NCBI GenBank assembly: GCA_964615305.1 | Contig: CAZTNA010000003.1 | Coordinates: 1-64,000, forward strand | Length of the DNA stretch: 64,000 bases | DNA from: Bog-950 sp964615305 | GTDB lineage: Bacteria; Bacteroidota; Bacteroidia; Chitinophagales; LD1 | Direction: 5' to 3' | Part shown: positions 16,302 to 24,585 of the stretch, one piece after another | How positions within the stretch are numbered: position 1 is the first letter of the stretch | Layout: each line of letters begins with the position of its first letter | Position numbers and translations under genes: made by a program | Notes under the pieces: model-generated | Told to the model about the DNA's origin: nothing | Database searches by the model: none | What the model saw: the letters and a program-made list of their open reading frames with translations, nothing else

Positions 16302-16985
16302 ATGCACTACACCGAGCTTAAACTTCTTTTTGAAGACAACCATATCATAGCCATCAACAAACCATCGGGTGTTTTAGTGCAGCCCGATAAAAATGGCGAT
16401 GCCGCCCTCGAACAATTAGTGAAAGAATACATAGCCCACAAATACAACAAACCCGGTGAAGTGTTTTTGGGTGTGTGCCACCGTATCGACCGCCCCGTAA
16501 GTGGTGTGGTATTGTTGGCGCGCACCAGCAAAGCACTAGTGCGCCTCAACGAAATGTTTAAGACCAAAGAGGTAAAAAAAACATACTGGGCAGTGGTGGC
16601 CAACAAACCCGAAAAGCTTTCGGGGCATTTGGTGCATTGGTTAAAAAAGAACGAGCAAAAGAATATATCGCACGCTTATGATACAGAAGTAAAGGGTGCG
16701 CTGAAATGTGAGTTAGATTACAAATGGCTAAAAAGTAGCGACCACTATCATTTGTTGGAAGTAAACCCGCACACAGGCCGGCACCATCAAATACGTTTGC
16801 AGCTTTCTAAAATGGGCAGCCCTATTAAAGGCGATGTAAAATACGGTGCGCGCAGAGGGAATGGTGATGGAAGTATTCACTTACACGCGCGGCAGGTAGA
16901 ATTTATTCATCCGGTAAAAAAAGAACCCATAATAATTACAGCTCCGGCTCCTGATGAAGTAGTGTGGAATGCGTTGTCTGCTTAA
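16302..16985 (+). CDS. RluA-family pseudouridine synthase (second of tandem pair)
   Basis: 227 residues. The catalytic motif is HRIDRPVSGVVLLART, and the later RluA motif HHQIRLQLSKMGSPIKGDVKYG is intact. There is no S4 RNA-binding domain, so it resembles small RluA members such as those for tRNA or single 23S sites. It lies 15 bp after its paralogue. The two share NKP-G, the motif DRPVSGV and the C-terminal IHPV/I segment, so they come from one duplication but have diverged well beyond recent copying. The two enzymes likely modify different uridines. Confidence 0.88.
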   Translation: MHYTELKLLFEDNHIIAINKPSGVLVQPDKNGDAALEQLVKEYIAHKYNKPGEVFLGVCHRIDRPVSGVVLLARTSKALVRLNEMFKTKEVKKTYWAVVANKPEKLSGHLVHWLKKNEQKNISHAYDTEVKGALKCELDYKWLKSSDHYHLLEVNPHTGRHHQIRLQLSKMGSPIKGDVKYGARRGNGDGSIHLHARQVEFIHPVKKEPIIITAPAPDEVVWNALSA

Positions 16986-17249
16986 CAAAAGGCAAACCAC
17001 TTAACGCACGTGGTGCGCTCACTTAGCATCAAAGAACCAACCGAAAGCGCCAAATTGTTTTGTTTTCATGAAACTTTATTTGCTGTTGTGTCGTAAACAC
17101 ACGAACCTTCAATCTTTGCGTATGATACAGTTAGACCCCAAATTGCCTCATTGGCCCATAGAAGAAACCAAGTAACCGCTGCGTGAGCAGTTGGTAAACT
17201 TAAATCCGATTCGGTGTGATGATAAAACGCTGGAAAGGATTTTTCTGTT
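16986..17249. other. Gap without a recognisable gene
   Basis: 264 bp between the second pseudouridine synthase and the MFS gene. An ATG at 17122 opens only 17 codons (MIQLDPKLPHWPIEE). No hairpin terminator or repeat stood out. Confidence 0.5.
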
Positions 17250-18524
17250 TTAGTGGGTTTCGGGTTCTGCCAATAATGCTTTATAGTTTACTATCAATAT
17301 GGCTGCTGCTATAAAACAAACAGATGCCAACACCGCTACCGCATACAGTATGTTTATGCCTGCGTGAAAAAACGGCAGCGCAAATAGCGCTATTAAACAC
17401 AACCGAAACAACACGTTAATTACAAAAAACAGAGAGCCCGCCCTGCCTATTACAGAATTGGGAATGTGGTGAAACATATATGTAACGCGCTGTATGCGCA
17501 CGGCCGAGTTGCAGGCACCTATTATAAAGTTGCAAAGAAAGAAAGCTGATACGTACGTATTAGTTGTCATGGTTAAGTACATAAGCCCTGCAATAACCGA
17601 CAAAACAATGATGCCGCGCACCGCATCTTTTTCGGCAAATATTTTGGTGGTTAAAAACCCAGCCAAAAGTGCACCGGCAGAAAAAAACATATCGGCCATG
17701 CCGTACACATTACCTCCGCGGTGTAAAAACGAATCTACATACACGGGCATTACGTACGTGCTAAATATGATAATGGTTAAAAACAACATAAGCGATGCAT
17801 TGCCAAAATAAAAAAGCAACGGGTGTTGTTTCAAATAACTGAAACCCGTTTTCATACGGCTGCGCAACCCGCTTAGGTCTATTTGTTTATCTGCTACCGG
17901 CAAAGATTTTATACGGTAGATAATCAGAAACGCTATTAAATAAGTAGCCGCATCTATGGCAAATATTTCGTGGATTTGCCATGCTCTAAACGAAAAAGGA
18001 AAGGAGAAGTTGAATCTCCCCAACGAAATGTTTCCATCAAATCCGGAAAGTAGCATGGCGGCCATGGCACCGGCTGTGGTGTACGTGATTTGACCCTGTA
18101 TTTCGAGGAGAGATGTTACACGGGCGTAGTCCTCTTTTACGGTTATTTCTTGCGCAAAAGCGTACAGGTTCGGAAAATGTATGTTGTAAACAAATACGGT
18201 GGTGGCAAAAACTGCTGCCACCATAAACCAAGACAACGAATGATTTACAAAACCCAAAGCCGATACAGTGGTAAGTATAGCCAGCCCCGCCAGGTTTATT
18301 ACCAAAAAAATGTTCTTGCGGCTGTAACGGTCAATCAATGTGCCCGCATACAAACCCCAGACAAGCGAAATGGCTGTAATTACAAAATATATCGGGCCGA
18401 ACAGGTCTTCCCGATTTATGATGCCGGTAAAATACCACGGCACTGCCAGTAGTGAAATGCCCTGCGACACACCTGAAATAGAGTTGGCCATTAACAATAA
18501 AAATATAGCCCGTGTGTTTTTCAT
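17250..18524 (-). CDS. MFS transporter
   Basis: 424 residues with about 12 predicted membrane helices. The loop after helix 2 carries YAGTLIDRYSRKNIFL, the G-x-L-x-D-R-x-x-R-(K/R) signature of the major facilitator superfamily. The halves are joined by a cytoplasmic loop near 210-225 (SLPVADKQIDLSGLRSRMK). The family moves small solutes with a proton or other gradient across the inner membrane. The general layout is like the efflux subfamilies with a first N-terminal segment SISGVSQGISLLAVPWY, but the substrate is not clear. A hairpin separates it from the upstream secreted-protein gene, so it probably has its own promoter. Confidence 0.88.
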   Translation of the reverse strand: MKNTRAIFLLLMANSISGVSQGISLLAVPWYFTGIINREDLFGPIYFVITAISLVWGLYAGTLIDRYSRKNIFLVINLAGLAILTTVSALGFVNHSLSWFMVAAVFATTVFVYNIHFPNLYAFAQEITVKEDYARVTSLLEIQGQITYTTAGAMAAMLLSGFDGNISLGRFNFSFPFSFRAWQIHEIFAIDAATYLIAFLIIYRIKSLPVADKQIDLSGLRSRMKTGFSYLKQHPLLFYFGNASLMLFLTIIIFSTYVMPVYVDSFLHRGGNVYGMADMFFSAGALLAGFLTTKIFAEKDAVRGIIVLSVIAGLMYLTMTTNTYVSAFFLCNFIIGACNSAVRIQRVTYMFHHIPNSVIGRAGSLFFVINVLFRLCLIALFALPFFHAGINILYAVAVLASVCFIAAAILIVNYKALLAEPETH

Positions 18525-18595
18525 TTAGCCACAAACTAAACTATCATTCTTGCTTTGTGTATAAAGTTGTAAATGAAAAATAGAATAAACGCAAG

Positions 18596-18624
18596 CGACC
18601 CCGCTCAATAGCTGATCGGGGTCG
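18596..18624 (-). terminator. Probable intrinsic terminator after the gene at 18647
   Basis: CGACCCCG (18596-18603) pairs with CGGGGTCG (18617-18624) around a 13-nt loop. On the minus strand a modest T-rich stretch follows. It separates two minus-strand genes. Confidence 0.5.
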
Positions 18625-18646
18625 TTTAACATACTGATGCGTGCTC

Positions 18647-19183
18647 TTACTGTTCTGCAACTGTCTTTTCGGGCGAGGCAACCACCACATCTAAGTCAGC
18701 CATACGAACTTTAATATTCATGACCACGGTTAAGCCGTCTTCCATTGGTCTTTTTACAGAAGTTTCGAGATTACCTGTTAAGGCAAAGGCGGTAGTGCTG
18801 GCGTTCCATTGCACGTCTTTGGTCTCAAATATTATTTCACCCTGATGGGCCAAGTATTTTTTTCCGGCCAAATCATACACTACACGAAGCGGCTCAAGTT
18901 TGTTGTCTTGCAAACGGCACTCCAACATAATTCCTTGTTTGTAAGAAGAGCCCGACTTGTCTTTGGTACTACTGCCGAGCAAATTGATTTGTACAATGCC
19001 CGAATTTTGAACGGTAGCGGTATAGTTGTTGTTTTCGCGGGCGCTAAAATACAGTCCGTCAATACGAGCGGTGTAACCCTTGTTGTCTTTAATTCTAAAA
19101 AGCTCTTCCTGGCTCGGAAAAACATCGTCTTGCGCTATAGCGCAAAATGGCAGCAAACAAATTAGGATGAGTAAGTTTTTCAT
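18647..19183 (-). CDS. Secreted protein of unknown function
   Basis: 178 residues from the ATG at 19183, chosen because MKNLLILICLLPFCAIAQ is a clear signal peptide; the longer open frame to 19366 would put 61 residues in front of it and overlap the K+ channel gene. The mature protein is beta-rich (GYTARIDGLYFSARENN, GIVQINLLGSSTKDK, KYLAHQGEIIFETKDVQW) and has no cysteine pattern or catalytic motif I recognise. Probably periplasmic. It lies about 155 bp downstream of the channel gene in the same orientation. Confidence 0.7.
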   Translation of the reverse strand: MKNLLILICLLPFCAIAQDDVFPSQEELFRIKDNKGYTARIDGLYFSARENNNYTATVQNSGIVQINLLGSSTKDKSGSSYKQGIMLECRLQDNKLEPLRVVYDLAGKKYLAHQGEIIFETKDVQWNASTTAFALTGNLETSVKRPMEDGLTVVMNIKVRMADLDVVVASPEKTVAEQ

Positions 19184-19338
19184 ATATGGTTTTTTATACT
19201 GTTGGATTTGTGGATACGATTGCTGCTGCAAAAGGTTACAAACATTGTTTAAAAAATGCTTGACTACCTGAACAGAACTGTCCTCCACAAACTTTTTGTT
19301 AGGTGTAACTCTGTTTTTTAAAATTTGATTGCTGTTCC

Positions 19339-20130
19339 CTAGATTTCTTTGCCACAATGCGGGCAATAGTTTGGGTGGTGCTTGTGTTTTGCCACTTTAG
19401 CATTGAAACCCGAAACCAATATGGCGGTGGGTATTGCAAACATGCCCAGCCCTACAATAGCCGTAATGGCCGCAAAAACTTTTCCGAGAGCAGTGATGGG
19501 GTACACATCACCATACCCTACGGTAGTAAGTGTAATTATTGTCCACCACATGGTTTGTGGAATGCTCGAAAATTTATCAGGCTGCGCGGCATGTTCTATA
19601 TTATACATTATACCGCTTAACACTATAAGCATAAAAAGCATAAATGTAAGGCTGATAAGCAACTCTTCGGCTCGTTCAACCATTACATCGGTAACATAGT
19701 TAAGGGCATGTAGGTAGCGGGCTACTTTAAATATTCGCAATAAACGAAACATTCTAACGGTGCGTAAAAACATTAGGTCAACATGAAAAAACGGCAGATA
19801 AAAAGGTAAAAAGGCGAGCAAATCGAAAATAGCAATTGGCGAAATGGAGTATCGCAGCCTTCCCCAAAATGGATGTTTGAATTTGGGGTTTTCAACTATG
19901 GACCAAAGGCGAGCAAAATACTCGGTAGTAAAAATGCTGACGGAGAACAATTCAAAATTCCAAAAAAACTCACGGTATGTGGCATCTAACTCCGGCACAG
20001 TTTCTAAAATAAGGAACACTACATTTATAATGATTAAAGCCGTGAGCGAAACATCTACCCATTTGCCTTTTAGGTTGGTGCCTTCGTGAGGTTGCAGTAG
20101 ATGGTAAATTCGGGCGCGAACATTGTTCAT
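19339..20130 (-). CDS. Voltage-gated K+ channel (six-TM, Kv-like)
   Basis: 263 residues. Six membrane segments are visible. The fourth carries regularly spaced arginines (RTVRMFRLLRIFKVARYL), i.e. a voltage sensor. The pore loop holds the K+ selectivity filter TVGYGD near residues 203-210, followed by the last helix (FAAITAIVGLGMFAIPTAIL). The C-terminus ends HHPNYCPHCGKEI, a lone CxxC knuckle that may bind metal. It should form a tetrameric inner-membrane potassium channel. It is divergent from the aminopeptidase gene at 20253. Confidence 0.93.
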   Translation of the reverse strand: MNNVRARIYHLLQPHEGTNLKGKWVDVSLTALIIINVVFLILETVPELDATYREFFWNFELFSVSIFTTEYFARLWSIVENPKFKHPFWGRLRYSISPIAIFDLLAFLPFYLPFFHVDLMFLRTVRMFRLLRIFKVARYLHALNYVTDVMVERAEELLISLTFMLFMLIVLSGIMYNIEHAAQPDKFSSIPQTMWWTIITLTTVGYGDVYPITALGKVFAAITAIVGLGMFAIPTAILVSGFNAKVAKHKHHPNYCPHCGKEI

Positions 20131-20252
20131 GGCAGTAAGTGTGAAACTAAAATAGGAAAAGTAGGATAGGTAGTTTGCCCTCCAAGTATCGGTAACCGCA
20201 CCTACACTCCTTTTCGTTTATTTTACATTCGCCCCTCACATAATTTTCTAAA

Positions 20253-22859
20253 ATGCATTTCCGTTTTATTGTAGTGGCTTCTGTTTTGCTTTTAGCCGCT
20301 TCTTGCTCCTCATCTAAAAAAACAACCACAGACAACAACTCTGTGTCTGTTGATTTAGATACCATAGAAGTTGTAGCCAGTCGCGAAAACCCTTACCGCG
20401 CTTCTGCAACCAAAGATTTCGATTTAGTGCATACTAAGCTGGAAGTAAATTTCAACTACGAAAAACAACAGCTCAATGGTAAAGCCACCATCACACTCAA
20501 GCCGCATTTTTATCCGCAGTATTCGCTAACACTTGACGCTAAACAGTTTGATATACGCGAAGTGTTGCTTGTTCAAAAAGACAACACAACCAAGCCGCTG
20601 GAGTTCAGCTACGATTCGTTACAACTAAAAATTCAGCTTGATAAAAAATACGAAGCCCTAGAACAGTTGAAGGTTTATATTGACTACACAGCAAAACCCG
20701 AAGAGCGCGAAAAAGGGGGAAGTGCCGCAATAACCGAAGACAAGGGGCTTTATTTTATTAACCCTCTTGGAAAAGATTCTTTAAAGCCAATTCAAATTTG
20801 GACGCAAGGCGAAACAGAGTCGAGCTCGTGCTGGTTTCCAACTATAGATAAGCCCAATCAGAAAATGACGAATGAGGTTTACATCACTCACCCAAAAAAA
20901 TATGTTTCTCTCAGTAATGGAACGCTGATTTCTACTACTAACTTTAACGACAGCATCGTTACCGATTACTGGAAAATGGACTTGCCGCACGCGCCCTATC
21001 TGGTAATGATGGCCATTGGCGATTTTGCGATTGTAAAAGACCGCTGGCGCGATGTGCCGGTTACTTACTATGTAGAAAAGGATTACGCGCCTTACGCCAA
21101 AAATATTTTTGGCAACACGCCTGAAATGATGGAGTTTTTTTCGCAAAAACTTGGCTTTGATTACCCGTGGCAGAAGTACGCACAGGTAGTAGTTCGCGAT
21201 TACGTAAGCGGTGCTATGGAGAACACATCAGCTACCCTGCACTCCGAAATTTTGCAACGCAATAACCGCGAGTTGCTGGATGAAAGTTATGAAGATGTGA
21301 TTAGCCACGAACTGTTTCATCAGTGGTTTGGCGACTTGGTAACAACCGAGAGTTGGAGCAACACTACGCTAAACGAAGCGTTTGCTACTTATGGTGAATA
21401 CATCTGGAACGAATATAAATACGGTAGGTTGTATGCGGACTTTAAGCTAAACGACAACCTGGATCATTACCTGCATGAAGCAGAAAATAAAAACGTTGAC
21501 CTTATCCGTTTTTATTATAATGATAAAGAAGATATGTTCGACAACCACAGCTACGACAAAGGCGGGTTACTGCTTCACTACCTACGCAAGACAGTTGGCG
21601 ATGACGCTTTCTACAAATCGCTTGAGTTATATTTAAAAACTAACCAGTTTAAACCGGTAGAAGTTCACCAACTGCGGCTGGCGTTTGAAGACGTTACGGG
21701 ACAAGATCTGAACTGGTTTTTTAATCAGTGGTTTCTTAACTCGGGCCACCCGGTACTTGATGTTAAATACAGCTATGATAATGACAGTGTGTATGTTGTT
21801 GTTGAGCAAAAACACAATACCGAAAAGCCCCTTATCTACACGCTGCCTTTTAAAATAGCTGTTTGGCAAAATGGCACGGCAAGCACGTATAGTGTTGTTC
21901 TGAAAAAGAAGTCTCAAACTTTTTCATTTAAGTCATTTGGCAAACCCGACCTCATTGATTTTGACAGCGAACGGGCTGTGCTTTGTCAGAAAACCGAAAA
22001 CAAAACCCTCGACAACTACATTTTTCAATACATGAACACCCCGCTTTTTTTGCAGCGTTTTGAAGCGCTAAAGCATTTAGATGCTGCACAAAAAGAAGAC
22101 AGCTCTGCCCAAAAAACGCTCATTTCTGCCATCCAAGACCCTTCTCATTTTCTGCGCAAATTTGCTGTTGAGCAAGTGCAGATTACAACACACAACAAAG
22201 ACTCTTTGCTTCGACTTGTTGGCGAACGGCTGGAAAAAGACGAGGTGGCAGATGTGCGTAAAGCTGCTGTAATAAAATACAGTGCTCAAAAAAACCGGGA
22301 GTTCATTCCTCTTTTTGAAAAAGCAATTGGAGATAGTTCGTATGAGGTATCAGCTGCTGCACTTATTGCTTTAAGCGAACTAGACACAGCAAGTGCTTTG
22401 GTAAAAGCCAAACTATTTGAAAATGAGAAAAACGTACACCTGCGAAACGCAGTAGCAGACATTTATGCCAAATTGGGCGATTCCGTTTTCTACAATTATT
22501 TTGAAAAAAGGATTCGTGAGGTAAACGGCTTTGGCAAGTACTCTTTGTTGTATTACTATGCCAATTTTTTAACACGCATGAGCCCCGAACTGGTATTAAA
22601 AGGCTTGTCTTTTATTGAGGCGCAAGGTATGGTATCTGACAATCACTTTATACAAGGGGCGGCAAAGGGTTCTGTAAAAAGAATTTTGAAGTGGTTTGAT
22701 GATAAAAAGAAGCGCACCACAGAAACTCTGGGTTCTGAAAAAGACCCAACCCGAAAACAAGAATTGCAAACACAAGTTTCTTCTTACGAAAAAATTGTCA
22801 CTGAGGCTACTGAGGCCGGCAAGAGGTTAACTGAAAAATCGGTAAAGAAAAAAGAGTAA
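20253..22859 (+). CDS. M1-family zinc aminopeptidase, lipoprotein
   Basis: 868 residues. A lipobox is visible (LLLAASC, Cys18), so it should be anchored to a membrane and act in the periplasm or outside. The M1 signatures are intact: GAMEN at residues 320-324, the zinc site HELFH at 352-356, and the third ligand Glu375 (HEXXH-X18-E, in TTLNEAFATYGEY). The enzyme removes N-terminal residues from peptides. The last 250 residues are helical repeats of HEAT type (FLRKFAVEQVQ, DVRKAAVIKYSA, YEVSAAALIALS), as in cold-active and leukotriene-hydrolase-like M1 enzymes. The stop codon lies in a small palindrome (GAGTAAA/TTTACTC) shared with the convergent gene. Confidence 0.94.
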   Translation: MHFRFIVVASVLLLAASCSSSKKTTTDNNSVSVDLDTIEVVASRENPYRASATKDFDLVHTKLEVNFNYEKQQLNGKATITLKPHFYPQYSLTLDAKQFDIREVLLVQKDNTTKPLEFSYDSLQLKIQLDKKYEALEQLKVYIDYTAKPEEREKGGSAAITEDKGLYFINPLGKDSLKPIQIWTQGETESSSCWFPTIDKPNQKMTNEVYITHPKKYVSLSNGTLISTTNFNDSIVTDYWKMDLPHAPYLVMMAIGDFAIVKDRWRDVPVTYYVEKDYAPYAKNIFGNTPEMMEFFSQKLGFDYPWQKYAQVVVRDYVSGAMENTSATLHSEILQRNNRELLDESYEDVISHELFHQWFGDLVTTESWSNTTLNEAFATYGEYIWNEYKYGRLYADFKLNDNLDHYLHEAENKNVDLIRFYYNDKEDMFDNHSYDKGGLLLHYLRKTVGDDAFYKSLELYLKTNQFKPVEVHQLRLAFEDVTGQDLNWFFNQWFLNSGHPVLDVKYSYDNDSVYVVVEQKHNTEKPLIYTLPFKIAVWQNGTASTYSVVLKKKSQTFSFKSFGKPDLIDFDSERAVLCQKTENKTLDNYIFQYMNTPLFLQRFEALKHLDAAQKEDSSAQKTLISAIQDPSHFLRKFAVEQVQITTHNKDSLLRLVGERLEKDEVADVRKAAVIKYSAQKNREFIPLFEKAIGDSSYEVSAAALIALSELDTASALVKAKLFENEKNVHLRNAVADIYAKLGDSVFYNYFEKRIREVNGFGKYSLLYYYANFLTRMSPELVLKGLSFIEAQGMVSDNHFIQGAAKGSVKRILKWFDDKKKRTTETLGSEKDPTRKQELQTQVSSYEKIVTEATEAGKRLTEKSVKKKE

Positions 22860-22863
22860 ACTT

Positions 22864-23277
22864 TTACTCCGTGATAGCTGGTAACCGAACCGGAGGGTAC
22901 ACTCTTTCGCTACCATCCTTAAAGTTAATTCTTAGCCGATAGTAGGTGTCGGCAACAGACGAGTAGGGATAGTTGTCGCGCTTTTTAATGATTACAACTT
23001 CCTGTTGGCCGTCAAAACCTAAATAACTGCACCGGGTAAAGTTACTTAACTGGTCGTTGCTTTTTTCAATGCTTACGTTGGCTATACGGGTAGCATACGA
23101 AAAACGGAGCGAAATATCAACCACCTGTTGTGTTCGTTTTACCTCCATTGCCACTTCATTATCTGCCGACTCGAACTTATAGTCATAACCAGACCAGATA
23201 AAACTGCTGAACAACGCCTGGCAAACCGTCAATAAAATTATTCTTGTACTACAAGAATTATGTTTCAGGAAAAACAT
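22864..23277 (-). CDS. Small secreted protein, paralogue of the gene at 23349
   Basis: 137 residues. The N-terminus has a hydrophobic stretch (IILLTVCQALFSSFI) consistent with a signal or anchor. The rest aligns with the neighbour: EVAMEVKRTQQVVDISLRFS against EFAMELSREGQAVNITLYLS, then VSIEKSNDQL against VTIERSLDAL, YYRLRINFKDGS against YYRIKAVSTDGA, and the shared ending YPPVR-P. The pattern suggests one small fibronectin-like beta-sandwich. No function is known to me. The pair arose by tandem duplication, in the same orientation, 71 bp apart. Confidence 0.75.
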   Translation of the reverse strand: MFFLKHNSCSTRIILLTVCQALFSSFIWSGYDYKFESADNEVAMEVKRTQQVVDISLRFSYATRIANVSIEKSNDQLSNFTRCSYLGFDGQQEVVIIKKRDNYPYSSVADTYYRLRINFKDGSERVYPPVRLPAITE

Positions 23278-23348
23278 AGTTTGTGCTTACGTGATTGACA
23301 AACTAATATGTCTGACCGGTTTTGTCAAGAGCACCTGTAGAACTTTTT

Positions 23349-23747
23349 CTAATACACCCTTGCCTCACGCAAGCCAGGCATACGCACAGGGGGGTATATA
23401 CGAGTTGCTCCATCGGTCGAAACAGCTTTTATTCTGTAATAGGTTGCATCAACCGATGTAAGCGGAAACTCATCGCGCTTTACGATTACCACTTTGGATT
23501 GTGCTGAATGGTTGAACTTAATGTATTTACATTGACCAAAATTGTTGAGTGCATCTAAACTACGTTCGATAGTTACTGTTTCATACTGTGAAGCATTACT
23601 TAAATACAAGGTAATATTTACAGCTTGTCCTTCGCGCGATAACTCCATGGCAAACTCACCGTCAACCGACTTAAAAAAATAGTCAGATTGAGCGTGCATA
23701 TATGATACTGCAAATACCATGATAACCAGAAATGCTGCTTTCTTCAT
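23349..23747 (-). CDS. Small secreted protein, paralogue of the gene at 22864
   Basis: 132 residues from the ATG at 23747 (MKKAAFLVIMVFAVSYMHAQ, a good signal peptide ending at AQ). The mature 110 residues resemble a single fibronectin-type beta-sandwich with the ending ATRIYPPVRMPG. It shares its fold and its order of motifs with the gene downstream. No cysteines pair obviously and no catalytic residues stand out. Confidence 0.75.
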   Translation of the reverse strand: MKKAAFLVIMVFAVSYMHAQSDYFFKSVDGEFAMELSREGQAVNITLYLSNASQYETVTIERSLDALNNFGQCKYIKFNHSAQSKVVIVKRDEFPLTSVDATYYRIKAVSTDGATRIYPPVRMPGLREARVY

Positions 23748-23839
23748 TTCTATAGGCATTTACCTCGAAAGTAGTTGTTCTGTTGGTTAAATAATTCACA
23801 TCTCAACCATTATTTTTGTGTTTGTACAAATACTTTGTA

Positions 23840-24523
23840 ATGAAAGATTTACTGCTGCTGCACGGAGCACTTGGCTCCAAAGACCAATTCAAAGAGTTGG
23901 AAGAGTTGCTCTCAGGAAAATTCAAAACTCATTCCCTCAACTTTTCCGGACATGGCAGAGTTCTTTCGCACCACCACGCCTTCACTATACAAAACTTTGC
24001 ACACGAGGTGTTAGACTGGTTAAACTCTAATTACATACAGAGCATAGACATTTTCGGGTATAGCATGGGTGGATATGTGGCGTTATGGCTGGCACGTTTT
24101 TATCCAGATAGAGTCGGGAAAATATTTACGCTGGGCACGAAACTAAAATGGAGCGAAGAAGAAGCGCATAAAGAGATTAAGATGCTGAACGCGGAAAAAA
24201 TTGCTGAGAAAGTTCCGGCCTTTGCTCAAGTGCTTTCTGACAGACATGGAGAACACGAATGGAAAAGCGTATTGAGTAAAACCGCGCTTATGATGCATGA
24301 CTTGGCGCACACACATTTAAAAGAACAGGACTTTATAAAAATAGAAAGTACAGTACGGCTGGCAAGAGGTAGCAAAGATTCAATGGTAAGTTTCGAAGAA
24401 ACCGATTATGTACACCGGCTTTTAAAGAACTCCCAATTCAAAATCCTGAACGACATCCCTCACCCGATAGAACAGATTCCCGTTAGTTTGCTTACCGGAG
24501 AAATCGAAAAATTCTTCAGGTAA
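23840..24523 (+). CDS. Alpha/beta-hydrolase
   Basis: 227 residues from the ATG at 23840 (MKDLLLLHGALGSKDQF). The oxyanion motif LLLHGALGS is at residues 4-12. The nucleophile elbow is GYSMGGY, an Asp is in the last third (RGSKDSMVSFEET), and the His is near the end (DIPHPIEQIP). The size and the lack of a signal peptide suit a cytoplasmic esterase or MenH-like hydrolase, but there are no menaquinone genes beside it. It lies 62 bp before thrA in the same direction, with no terminator obvious between them. Confidence 0.85.
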   Translation: MKDLLLLHGALGSKDQFKELEELLSGKFKTHSLNFSGHGRVLSHHHAFTIQNFAHEVLDWLNSNYIQSIDIFGYSMGGYVALWLARFYPDRVGKIFTLGTKLKWSEEEAHKEIKMLNAEKIAEKVPAFAQVLSDRHGEHEWKSVLSKTALMMHDLAHTHLKEQDFIKIESTVRLARGSKDSMVSFEETDYVHRLLKNSQFKILNDIPHPIEQIPVSLLTGEIEKFFR

Positions 24524-24585
24524 AACAGCTCCTGTATGTTTCCTCGCCAAACAAGTTTTCTTAGCACCAATAAATTTTTGAGAAG

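Noticed and set aside
17122..17175. 17-codon frame starting MIQLDPKLPHW
   Set aside because: Too short to judge, no homologue I recognise, and no promoter or partner beside it.
19184..19366. N-terminal extension of the secreted protein at 18647
   Set aside because: It would overlap the K+ channel gene and bury a good signal peptide at position 62.
24524..24585. Threonine attenuator before thrA
   Set aside because: The 62 bp contain no threonine- or isoleucine-rich leader peptide and no terminator hairpin that I can see.
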